Program-made: the position numbers and the translations under genes
Notes under the pieces: generated by a model
Told to the model about the DNA's origin: nothing
The model's database searches: none
Seen by the model: only the letters and a program-made list of their open reading frames with translations
Source: JABMQB01 sp964575025
Lineage (GTDB): Bacteria > Bacteroidota > Bacteroidia > Bacteroidales > Prolixibacteraceae
Reading direction: 5' to 3'
Length of the DNA: 64,000 nt
Assembly (NCBI GenBank): GCA_964575025.1
Contig: CAZNPV010000011.1
Location: forward strand, 26,599-90,598
In this document: positions 44,825-52,863 of the stretch, one piece after another
How positions within the stretch are numbered: the stretch's first letter is position 1
Layout of the letters: each line of letters begins with the position of its first letter

Positions 44825-46837
44825 ATGAAGAATCCGGGAATCATTGAGAAAGATGCTTTGCTAGCGTCGTACAGACAAACAATAGTCAACTGGCAGGACC
44901 AGTATAAAAAGAAGGAGGCAGAACTGGCTGGTGAAAGAACGCTGTATGATTTTGCCACGGGGCATCTTTTTTTTGGGTTACACAAAGATCCCAATGGCTG
45001 GATTATCAGGGAATGGGCCCCGAACGCCACAGCGATATTTTTGATTGGAACATGGAACGACTGGAAGGAAACAGGGGAATATGCATTTGAGCGAGGAGAA
45101 AACGGGATCTGGCATCTTCAGTTAAAAACTTCTGAATTACAGCATAAAGACTTGTATGCACTGTCGGTTCACTGGCCGGGAGGGAGCGGCAAACGCGTTC
45201 CGGCATGGGCAACCCGTGTGGTCCAGGATGAGAAAACGCATATCTTCAATGCGCAGGTATGGCTCCCTGAAAAACCGTTTAAGTGGAAAAATTCAAAAAA
45301 GGAGGTATTAACCGGTTCCCCGCTGATCTATGAAGCCCACATCGGAATGGCCGGTGAAGAAGAACGGGTTCATACCTATACGGAATTCAGAGAAAAGATC
45401 CTTCCCCGGATCAGAGAAAACGGCTACACGATCCTTCAACTGATGGCGATCCCGGAACATCCCTACTACGGAAGTTTCGGGTATCATGTATCCAGTTTCT
45501 TTGCTCCTTCTTCCCGGTTTGGGACCCCGGAAGAATTAAAACAGCTGGTGGATGAAGCACACGGAATGGGTATGGCAGTGATCATGGACCTGGTACACTC
45601 GCATGCAGTAAAAAATGAAGTGGAAGGATTGGGAAAATATGACGGAACCCCCTGGCAGTTTTTTCACGACGGACCCAGGGGGGAGCATCCGGCATGGGAT
45701 TCCTATTGTTTTAATTACGGGAAAAACGAGGTTCTTCATTTTCTCTTATCCAACGTGAAATACTGGCTGGAAGTATTTAATTTTGATGGGTTCCGGTTTG
45801 ACGGAGTAACCAGTATGTTGTATCTCAACCACGGACTGGAGAAAGCGTTTACTTCGTATGACGATTATTTTGGGAACAATACCGATAGGGAGGCAGTGGT
45901 TTATATTAAACTTGCCAACCAGTTAATTCATACCATTAAGTCCCGGGCAATCTCCATTGCGGAAGATGTGAGCGGGATGCCGGGACTGGCGAGTCCTGTG
46001 GAGGAAGGCGGACTGGGTTTTGATTTCAGGATGGCTATGGGATTGCCCGACTTCTGGATTAAAACCATCAAAGAAAAGAAGGACGATGAATGGGATATGG
46101 GTGAACTGTTTTACCAGCTTACTTCCAAAAGGCATGATGAGAAAGTGGTTAGCTATGCCGAATCACACGACCAGGCCTTGGTTGGCGATAAAACCATTAT
46201 TTTCAGATTGATTGATAAAGAGATGTATTTCAGTATGCGAAAAGATCAACCCAATCTGATTGTAGATCGTGGCATTGCCCTTCACAAGATGATCAGGCTG
46301 GCTACCCTTACAACGGCCGGGGGCGCTTATCTCAATTTCATGGGAAACGAATTCGGGCATCCCGAATGGATTGATTTTCCGCGCGAAGGAAATGGCTGGT
46401 CTTACAGACATGCACGCCGCATCTGGAGCATTGCCGATGATCCAGAGTTAAAATTTCACTGGCTGTATGATTTCGACAAAGAGATGATCCGTTTTGTTGC
46501 TTCGGTAAACCTTTTTTCGTGGATGTCAGTAGATAAGGTGATAGAGAACAAGCCCGATAAGGTGCTGGCATACCATCGGGGACCTTACCTTTTTGTATTT
46601 AATTTTAATCCGGTTCACTCTTTTACCGATTACGGGATCCCCCTGGGGGCCGGGAAATACAAAATTATATTAAATACAGACTCTGGTTGTTTTGGCGGGT
46701 TTGACCGTATCGACGAAAAGCTGGTCTATTATACCCTTCCGGCAGGCGATATCAACAGCCAGCACTTTCTGAAGCTATACCTGCCTGCACGGACGGCAAT
46801 GGTTCTGGAAAGACAGGAAATTAAAAAAGTGGGATAA
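44825..46837 (+). CDS. glgB: 1,4-alpha-glucan branching enzyme (GH13)
   Basis: A 670-residue branching enzyme of the eukaryotic-like group. N-terminal CBM48 (REWAPNATAIFLIGTWNDWKE) and a GH13 barrel. The nucleophile is Asp326 in GFRFDGVTSMLY, the acid/base Glu380 in IAEDVSGMPG, and the transition-state Asp lies in ESHDQALVGDK. The frame begins at GTG 44792 with ATG 44795, but homologous N-termini (MKxxxLIxxD...) align with ATG 44825. It makes alpha-1,6 branches in a storage glucan and heads the glycogen cluster; the 199-base region before it has two small hairpins (around 44641 and 44665) and no clear promoter. Its stop codon overlaps the next start by one base. Confidence 0.92.
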   Translation: MKNPGIIEKDALLASYRQTIVNWQDQYKKKEAELAGERTLYDFATGHLFFGLHKDPNGWIIREWAPNATAIFLIGTWNDWKETGEYAFERGENGIWHLQLKTSELQHKDLYALSVHWPGGSGKRVPAWATRVVQDEKTHIFNAQVWLPEKPFKWKNSKKEVLTGSPLIYEAHIGMAGEEERVHTYTEFREKILPRIRENGYTILQLMAIPEHPYYGSFGYHVSSFFAPSSRFGTPEELKQLVDEAHGMGMAVIMDLVHSHAVKNEVEGLGKYDGTPWQFFHDGPRGEHPAWDSYCFNYGKNEVLHFLLSNVKYWLEVFNFDGFRFDGVTSMLYLNHGLEKAFTSYDDYFGNNTDREAVVYIKLANQLIHTIKSRAISIAEDVSGMPGLASPVEEGGLGFDFRMAMGLPDFWIKTIKEKKDDEWDMGELFYQLTSKRHDEKVVSYAESHDQALVGDKTIIFRLIDKEMYFSMRKDQPNLIVDRGIALHKMIRLATLTTAGGAYLNFMGNEFGHPEWIDFPREGNGWSYRHARRIWSIADDPELKFHWLYDFDKEMIRFVASVNLFSWMSVDKVIENKPDKVLAYHRGPYLFVFNFNPVHSFTDYGIPLGAGKYKIILNTDSGCFGGFDRIDEKLVYYTLPAGDINSQHFLKLYLPARTAMVLERQEIKKVG

Positions 46838-47844
46838 TGCGTTATTTTAAGGAAGTTGAGATTCCTGAATTCCCCGGTAAGATGGAGTATTCTTCCGGAT
46901 CGGTTATGCTGGGCTCCTGTTTTACCGGGGAGATCGGGGAAATACTCAGGCAGCTGAAATTCAGGGTGGATATCAATCCATTTGGGATCCTGTACAATCC
47001 GGTTTCCATAGCCAACAGCCTGAAGATTCTCCTGGAAAAACGGTTTTTTACACCGGACGACCTGTTTTTTAAAGAAGGGCGTTGGTTTAGTTTTGCTCAT
47101 CACAGCCGGTTTGCTTCCGAAAAAAGGGGGCAAGCCCTGGAAATCATCAACGGGCGCATTCAAAGCGGATCAGAGAATATCCGGACCGCTGATTATTTGT
47201 TCCTGACGTTCGGGACTTCCTGGGTGTATGAATTAAAAGCTACCGGCCAGGTGGTTACCAATTGCCATAAAGTGCCTGCTTCTGAATTTAACAGGTACCG
47301 GTTGCCGGTTGAGGAAATTTTCGAGGTTTACAGCGAGCTCCTTGAAGAGATCTGGCTGGTCAATCCCCGGGTGCAGGTGGTTTTTACTGTAAGCCCCATC
47401 AGGCACTGGAAGGATGGTGCAATAGAAAATCAGATCAGCAAAGCAACCCTTATAGTAGCCATCACCAGAATCCTGGAACATTTTACAAATCAACAATGCC
47501 ACTATTTTCCATCCTATGAAATTGTTATGGATGAGCTCCGTGATTACCGGTTCTATGCAACGGATATGATCCACCTTTCTGAGGTTGCGGTAAACCATAT
47601 ATGGGAAAAATTTGAAGAAGCCCTGGTAGCAGAAGAATCTCAGATGATTGCCAAAGAGGTGAGGAGCATACAGAAAGCCATGATGCACAGGCCAATGGCT
47701 GTTCATTCACCGGAATATGAAAATTTTGTAACGGAGCGGTTAAAAAAAATCAGCAATCTTCAGGAAAAATATCCCTATCTTAATCTGAAACCGGAAAAGG
47801 AATTTTTTATAAAACAACGCAGTACTCTGAACCGAACAACATAA
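46837..47844 (+). CDS. GSCFA domain protein
   Basis: A 335-residue protein. The name-giving motif is GSCFTGEIGEIL at ~26-37, followed by INPFGILYNPVSIAN. Later DYLFLTFGTSWVYE and FTVSPIRHWKDG, then ATDMIHLSEVAVNHIW, mark a GDSL/SGNH-like esterase fold with Ser/Gly-Ser-Cys, Gly, and a C-terminal Asp-x-x-His (DMIH). The catalytic activity of the family is unknown to me; esterase or acyltransferase action on the glucan or cell wall is possible. Its ATG overlaps the glgB stop by one base, so it is translated with glgB. The next gene begins 50 bases later. Confidence 0.8.
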   Translation: MRYFKEVEIPEFPGKMEYSSGSVMLGSCFTGEIGEILRQLKFRVDINPFGILYNPVSIANSLKILLEKRFFTPDDLFFKEGRWFSFAHHSRFASEKRGQALEIINGRIQSGSENIRTADYLFLTFGTSWVYELKATGQVVTNCHKVPASEFNRYRLPVEEIFEVYSELLEEIWLVNPRVQVVFTVSPIRHWKDGAIENQISKATLIVAITRILEHFTNQQCHYFPSYEIVMDELRDYRFYATDMIHLSEVAVNHIWEKFEEALVAEESQMIAKEVRSIQKAMMHRPMAVHSPEYENFVTERLKKISNLQEKYPYLNLKPEKEFFIKQRSTLNRTT

Positions 47845-47862
47845 CATTTTGTTAAGTGCTTC

Positions 47863-47885
47863 GGGAGGAGATAACAATGTAAATG
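47863..47885 (+). promoter_or_regulatory. Ribosome site followed by a start-stop (ATG TAA) pair
   Basis: GGGAGGAG near 47863-47870 is 6-7 bases before ATG 47877, which is followed at once by TAA (47880-47882) and ATG 47883. The first ATG can only make a one-residue start-stop. The in-frame ATG used by the next gene is 47883 or 47895, too far for a perfect fit with this ribosome site. Confidence 0.45.
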
Positions 47886-47894
47886 CTACAGCAT

Positions 47895-49844
47895 ATGAGC
47901 TATGTGAAATTTGATAAAGGGCAGCTTGTTAATCTTGAATACTCTTTGCAGAGGGAGATACTCCAGTCGAATCGTACCGGGACCTATCTCAGCACCACAC
48001 TGAATGGGTGCAATACCCGTAAATACCACGGTCTTCTGGTTACTCCCATAAAAGAGTTCGGAGGAGAAAAGCATGTGTTGTTATCTGCGTTGGACCCGAC
48101 TTTGATACAATATGGTTCTGAATTTAACCTGGGAATCCATTGTTTTCAGGGAGGCACGTACAATCCGGGAGGGCATAAGTATATCCGGGAAGTCGAATTT
48201 GAAAAACTGCCCGGAATTACCTACCGGGTTGGCGGAGTAATCCTCGTTATGGAACGGCTTTTGGTGGAGAATGAACAACAGGTAATAATCCGATACACCC
48301 TGGAAGAGGCAAATTCACCAACCCTGTTAAGGTTTCGGCCTTTTCTGGCTTTCCGCAATATCCATGAGCTCAGCAAAGCAAACCTATACATCAATCGTAA
48401 ATTTTATAGCATAAGCAATGGAATAAAAATTCGCCTGTACGATGGCTATCCTTACCTGAGTATGCAGATGAACAAAAAATGTGAATTCATTCCGGTCCCC
48501 GACTGGTATTATAATATTGAGTATACGAAGGAAAGATCACGGGGATATGAATCCCTTGAGGATCTCTATGTGCCGGGTTATTTTGAGGTAGCTATCAAAA
48601 AAGGGGAGAGCATCCTTTTTTCTGCTTCCACATCCGAAGACAAACCCCGGATGTTAAAAAAGAAATTTACCAGTGAGCTGTCAAAAAAAAGAACCCTTGA
48701 TTCTTTTCCGGCCTTTTTACAGAATGCTTCCGAACAGTTTATTCAGAAAAGGGGCAGAGAGACCGACCTAATTTCCGGGTTTCCCTGGTATGGCACCGAT
48801 ACACGCCAGGCACTGGTCGCTCTTCCGGGCATTGTGCTCTCAACGGGGAATACCAACCTCTACAGAAAGGTTCTCAGAACCTATGGCAATCATTTACACG
48901 AAGGGCTTTTTCCCCGGAGCATCGAATCAAAAATACCCGATTACAATGCTACCGACATTCCTCTCTGGTTTTTCTGGGCTATTCAGCAATGGGTTAAAAC
49001 GGAAAAAAACGGGAAGTGGATATGGCGGGAATTCGGAGATCAATTAAAATTAATTCTTGCCACCTACCGGAAAGGGCTCTCCTTCAACAATAAGATGCTT
49101 TCCAACGGACTGATTTATGCCGGAAAGAATCATACCGCTTTAACCTGGATGGATTCCCAAATGGATGGAATTCCCCTGGTTCAGAGAAAAGGACTGGCAG
49201 TGGAAATAAATGCCCTGTGGTATAATGCAGTAGGGGTGGCTGTTGAACTGGCCGAACAGGCAAATGACCATCTGTTTCTTACAGAGTGGGAGGGAATGCA
49301 TGAGCGAATAAAAGACTCTTTTAAAAGGATCTTTTGGCAGGAAGATGCCGGATACCTGGTTGACTATATAGATGGCCGTTATGTTGACCGGTCTGTGAGG
49401 CCCAATATGGTAATTGCTACAGCGCTCGATTACAGTCCGCTTTCAAGGGAGCAGAAAAAAAAGGTCCTGGGTGTCTGCCGGGATCAGCTGCTTACGCCAC
49501 GTGGATTGCGAACCCTTGCTCCCAATCATGAAAATTACGCAGGAAATGTGAAAGGAAACCATGTAGAACGTGAAAGGGCAATCCATCAGGGAGCTGCCTG
49601 GCCCTGGCTGATCCGGTTTTTTGTGGAAGGGTACCTGAAAGTACACAGGCAGGGAGGAGTCCCTTTTGTAAAAGAAATTTTAAAAAAATTCGAGGAGGAG
49701 TTGAGTGAGCATTGCATCGGCACCCTTTCTGAAATGTATAACGGGAATCCTCCGCATGAAGCCAAAGGAGCATTCTCACAGGCCTGGAGTGTGGCAGCCA
49801 TTGTAGCTGCATTTAAAATGACGGAACAATTTGAAAAAAGATAG
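47895..49844 (+). CDS. Glycogen debranching enzyme (amylo-alpha-1,6-glucosidase type)
   Basis: A 649-residue protein from ATG 47895; an in-frame ATG at 47883 adds four residues, but the family starts MSYxKFDK. N-terminal beta domain (SLQREILQSNRTGTYLSTTLNGCNTRKYHGLLVTP) and a C-terminal (alpha/alpha)6 barrel with GFPWYGTDTRQALVALPG, RKYGLSF-type FNNKMLSNGLIYAG, ALTWMDSQMDG and IEINALWYNAV-type VEINALWYNA; near the end GNHVERERAIHQGAAWPWL. The acidic residues expected for alpha-1,6 cleavage are in GTDTRQ and MDSQMDG. It would clip branch stubs of the storage glucan so that the phosphorylase can continue. Fifty bases after the GSCFA gene. Confidence 0.88.
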   Translation: MSYVKFDKGQLVNLEYSLQREILQSNRTGTYLSTTLNGCNTRKYHGLLVTPIKEFGGEKHVLLSALDPTLIQYGSEFNLGIHCFQGGTYNPGGHKYIREVEFEKLPGITYRVGGVILVMERLLVENEQQVIIRYTLEEANSPTLLRFRPFLAFRNIHELSKANLYINRKFYSISNGIKIRLYDGYPYLSMQMNKKCEFIPVPDWYYNIEYTKERSRGYESLEDLYVPGYFEVAIKKGESILFSASTSEDKPRMLKKKFTSELSKKRTLDSFPAFLQNASEQFIQKRGRETDLISGFPWYGTDTRQALVALPGIVLSTGNTNLYRKVLRTYGNHLHEGLFPRSIESKIPDYNATDIPLWFFWAIQQWVKTEKNGKWIWREFGDQLKLILATYRKGLSFNNKMLSNGLIYAGKNHTALTWMDSQMDGIPLVQRKGLAVEINALWYNAVGVAVELAEQANDHLFLTEWEGMHERIKDSFKRIFWQEDAGYLVDYIDGRYVDRSVRPNMVIATALDYSPLSREQKKKVLGVCRDQLLTPRGLRTLAPNHENYAGNVKGNHVERERAIHQGAAWPWLIRFFVEGYLKVHRQGGVPFVKEILKKFEEELSEHCIGTLSEMYNGNPPHEAKGAFSQAWSVAAIVAAFKMTEQFEKR

Positions 49845-49945
49845 AATACGTCCCGGAGGTTCAGGTTGGATCCTAGCCTGCACCCGGATGAAATGACTAT
49901 GACAAACCATGCAAAAAAAAACAATGATTACAATTGTGGGAGTTC

Positions 49946-50033
49946 CCTGTCTGCATCGCTTTCGCATAGCTCCTTGCTCTGCCATAGCGGCTACGCGAAG
50001 GCGCTGTCAGCGGAGCAAAGCCGAACAGGCAGG
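49946..50033. other. Highly structured element inside the glycogen cluster
   Basis: In the 246-base gap between the debranching and glycosyltransferase genes. Outer stem CCTGTCTG (49946-49953) / CAGGCAGG (50026-50033), 8 bp with one wobble. Inner stem 49958-49970 / 49990-50002, 12 of 13 positions paired. A loop sequence TTGCTC (49974-49979) matches GAGCAA (50013-50018), allowing a pseudoknot. It is visibly more GC-rich than its surroundings, has no T-run, and no gene is apparent over it. Confidence 0.55.
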
Positions 50034-50090
50034 CATCTGAACCCTTTCTAAACAGACAATTTTAATCAGATGAAATACATAGGCAGTAAG

Positions 50091-51419
50091 ATGAAGGTTT
50101 TGATGTTTGGTTGGGAGTTTCCACCTCATATTTCCGGAGGATTGGGAACAGCCTGCTACGGGCTGACCAGAGGTCTGGCACATTGCAACGATGTGGAGGT
50201 GGTCTTTGTGGTACCCAAAGCATATGGCGATGAGGACCAGAAATCCATCAAACTGATCGGGGCAAACAATGTGGTGATCGCTGAGAAATCTTTCCGGTTT
50301 GATGACATACAGAAAAAGATTGATTACTGGGAAGTGAAATCAGAGATAATCCCCTATACCAGCCCGGAGGAATTCTGGAAATTAAAAAATAAAAAATACC
50401 GGAAAGGATCACGGTTTATCCATCTGGATGACCAGGGAAGAATTGAATTTTCCGGAAGGTATGACAGGAACCTGATGGATGAAATCCGGAAGTATGCCCT
50501 GGTTGCAGAACGCATTGCCCGGGACCCCTCGTTTGACCTGATACATGCCCACGACTGGCTGACTTATCCAGCCGGGATTGCTGCAAAAAAACGTTCCGGG
50601 AAACCCCTCGTGATTCATGTTCATGCTACCGATTTTGACCGGAGTGGCGGGAAAGTAAACCCCCAGGTATACGCTATCGAACGCGAAGGAATGGAAGCCG
50701 CCGATCACATTATTACCGTCAGTAATCTTACCCGGAATATTGTAACAGAAAAATACGGGATCCATCCGGGGAAAATTACAACCGTCTATAATGCGGTAGA
50801 ACCCCTGGAAATCGAAAAAATACCCCCGGTACATAAAGGATTTCATGAAAAGCTGGTTACTTTTCTTGGGCGGATTACCCTCCAGAAGGGACCCGAGTAT
50901 TTTATGGAAGCAGCAAACCTGGTGTTGAAAAAAACAGATTTGGTGCGTTTTGTGATGGCAGGTAGCGGAGATTTGATGGATGCTATGGTTTGTCGTGCCG
51001 CTAAACTTAAAATATCCGACAAGTTCTTCTTTACCGGATTTCTGCAGGGGGAAGATGTTTTTCAGTTGTTGCGCATGAGCGACGTATGTGTGATGCCTTC
51101 GGTATCAGAACCCTTCGGAATTGTCCCCCTGGAAGCTATGCAGACCCGGGTTCCGGTTATCATATCCAAACAATCCGGAGTATCGGAAATCCTTACCTAT
51201 GCAATAAAAATGGACTTCTGGGATGTGAATGCACTGGCGGATGCCATTTATGCCCTGATTAAGTATCCATCCCTGTCGGAATTGTTCAGGAAATACGGAA
51301 AGAAAGAAGTCGAATCCCTGAAATGGCAAAATGCTGCAAACAAGGTCAGAGAAGTCTATTTGGAAACATTGGGGCTGGAAACAGAAAAAAACGGAAACGG
51401 CAAAAAATTAAAAGTATGA
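50091..51419 (+). CDS. Glycogen synthase-like glycosyltransferase (GT4)
   Basis: A 442-residue GT-B glycosyltransferase from ATG 50091; an ATG seven codons earlier (50070) exists, but MKVLMFGWEFPPHISGGLG is the conserved start. The N-domain has the GGLG donor loop and LIHAHDWLTYPAG; the C-domain has FLGRITLQKGPEYFMEAA, AGSGDLMDAM and the donor motif SVSEPFGIVPLEAM with the E-x7-E pair. It belongs to the group that replaces GlgA in Bacteroidota and would extend alpha-1,4-glucan from a nucleotide sugar, UDP- or ADP-glucose. No glgC is present in the window, so the donor is open. Its stop overlaps the GH57 start by 4 bases (ATGA). Confidence 0.87.
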   Translation: MKVLMFGWEFPPHISGGLGTACYGLTRGLAHCNDVEVVFVVPKAYGDEDQKSIKLIGANNVVIAEKSFRFDDIQKKIDYWEVKSEIIPYTSPEEFWKLKNKKYRKGSRFIHLDDQGRIEFSGRYDRNLMDEIRKYALVAERIARDPSFDLIHAHDWLTYPAGIAAKKRSGKPLVIHVHATDFDRSGGKVNPQVYAIEREGMEAADHIITVSNLTRNIVTEKYGIHPGKITTVYNAVEPLEIEKIPPVHKGFHEKLVTFLGRITLQKGPEYFMEAANLVLKKTDLVRFVMAGSGDLMDAMVCRAAKLKISDKFFFTGFLQGEDVFQLLRMSDVCVMPSVSEPFGIVPLEAMQTRVPVIISKQSGVSEILTYAIKMDFWDVNALADAIYALIKYPSLSELFRKYGKKEVESLKWQNAANKVREVYLETLGLETEKNGNGKKLKV

Positions 51420-52759
51420 AAACCATATGTCTCGTATTTCAGGTTCATCAACCGGTCCAATTCCGGAAATACCGTTTTTTTGAGATCGGGAAAAACCATT
51501 ACTATTTTGATGATTATGCCAACGATACAGGGATGCAGAAGTTGGCAAAAAAAAGTATCCTTCCGGCAAATAAAATACTGCTTCAATTAATTAAGTCCTG
51601 TAAAGAAAGATTTAAGGTTGCCTTTTTGATTACGGGAATAACCCTGGAGCAAACGGAAATATATACACCTGAGGTCATTGCTTCCTTTCAGGAACTGGCA
51701 AAAACCGGAAATGTGGAATTTTTATCCGGAACATGGTCCCATTCGCTTTCGTCGCTTTATGATAAGGAAATTTTTGAAGATCAGGTTACCCGGCACAGCC
51801 GGAAAATAATCAAACTCTTTGGACAGAAACCGGAAGTGTTTGTCAATACCGGGATGATCTATTCGGATGAAATAGGAGAACAGGTAGCCGCTTTGGGATA
51901 TAAAGGGATCATCACGGAAGGAGCCAGGCATGTGCTGGGTTGGAAAAGTCCGGATTTTGTGTATGTGAACGTTTTGAATCCCAGATTGAAAGTGTTGATG
52001 AGAAATTTCAGACTATGTGACGACCTGACCTTTCGGTTTTCAAATACCCACTGGTCCGGGTTTCCGTTGACGGCTGAAAAATATGTGGACTGGTTGCAGA
52101 AAACAGATAAAAAGGATGAAGTGATAAACCTGTTCGTGAATTATGAAACGTTCGGGACCATACAGCCCAAAGAATCCGGAATATTTGATTTTTTGAAAGC
52201 ATTGCCTCCGGCAGTATTGAACAATCCTGGATTAAGCTTTGAAACACCAGCCGAAGCAATACGTAATCATCAGCCTGTTTCAGCAGTCCATGTCCCCTAT
52301 CCGGTATCCTGGGCCGATGAGGAACGCGACCTGAGTGCCTGGCTGGGAAACGAACTGCAGAAAGAAGCGAGCTCCAAACTGTATGCGCTTAAAAAACAAA
52401 TGGAAGCAAACAACGATACCGAAATTGAAACCCACTGGAATTACCTTCAGGCTTGTGACCATTTTCATTATATGTCGACGAAATTTTTTGCCAAACAGAA
52501 AGGATACCCCTATTGGAATCCGTATCCTTCCCCCTATGAGGCTTTTATAAATTTCATGAACATTCTTTCCGATTTTAAGCTCAGATTGGATGCGAATGTT
52601 CCGAAGGACAGGCATGCCCTTGAGATTGCCCATCTGAATAAAAAAATAAAAGAGAAAAATGCACTGATAAAGAAAATGAGAACGGAACTGAACCGGTTGA
52701 AGAAAGAGAAGAAAACGGAAAAAAAACCGGGAAATAATTCCGGAAAGAAGATTAAGTAA
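51416..52759 (+). CDS. GH57 family glycoside hydrolase (alpha-amylase-like)
   Basis: A 447-residue protein from ATG 51416. GH57 signatures: VFQVHQPVQ (region 1), GNVEFLSGTWSHSL (region 2), GIITEGARHVLGW with a likely nucleophile Glu (region 3), and FVNYETFG (region 4), with C-terminal CDHFHYMSTK. The last ~45 residues form a Lys/Glu-rich coiled coil (LNKKIKEKNALIKKMRTELNRLKKEKK), which may bind the glucan or a partner. There is no signal peptide, so it would act inside the cell on the storage glucan, as an alpha-amylase or 4-alpha-glucanotransferase. The position between the synthase and phosphorylase supports that. Overlaps the glycosyltransferase by 4 bases. Confidence 0.87.
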   Translation: MKTICLVFQVHQPVQFRKYRFFEIGKNHYYFDDYANDTGMQKLAKKSILPANKILLQLIKSCKERFKVAFLITGITLEQTEIYTPEVIASFQELAKTGNVEFLSGTWSHSLSSLYDKEIFEDQVTRHSRKIIKLFGQKPEVFVNTGMIYSDEIGEQVAALGYKGIITEGARHVLGWKSPDFVYVNVLNPRLKVLMRNFRLCDDLTFRFSNTHWSGFPLTAEKYVDWLQKTDKKDEVINLFVNYETFGTIQPKESGIFDFLKALPPAVLNNPGLSFETPAEAIRNHQPVSAVHVPYPVSWADEERDLSAWLGNELQKEASSKLYALKKQMEANNDTEIETHWNYLQACDHFHYMSTKFFAKQKGYPYWNPYPSPYEAFINFMNILSDFKLRLDANVPKDRHALEIAHLNKKIKEKNALIKKMRTELNRLKKEKKTEKKPGNNSGKKIK

Positions 52760-52863
52760 ACCCGATATAAATTCTTAAAAAAAGGAGTATATTCCCTCCG
52801 GGTATGTATATTTGTATGCTGTTTCTTCAGCAAATTTTATAGAATGGAGCAGATAAAATAATA

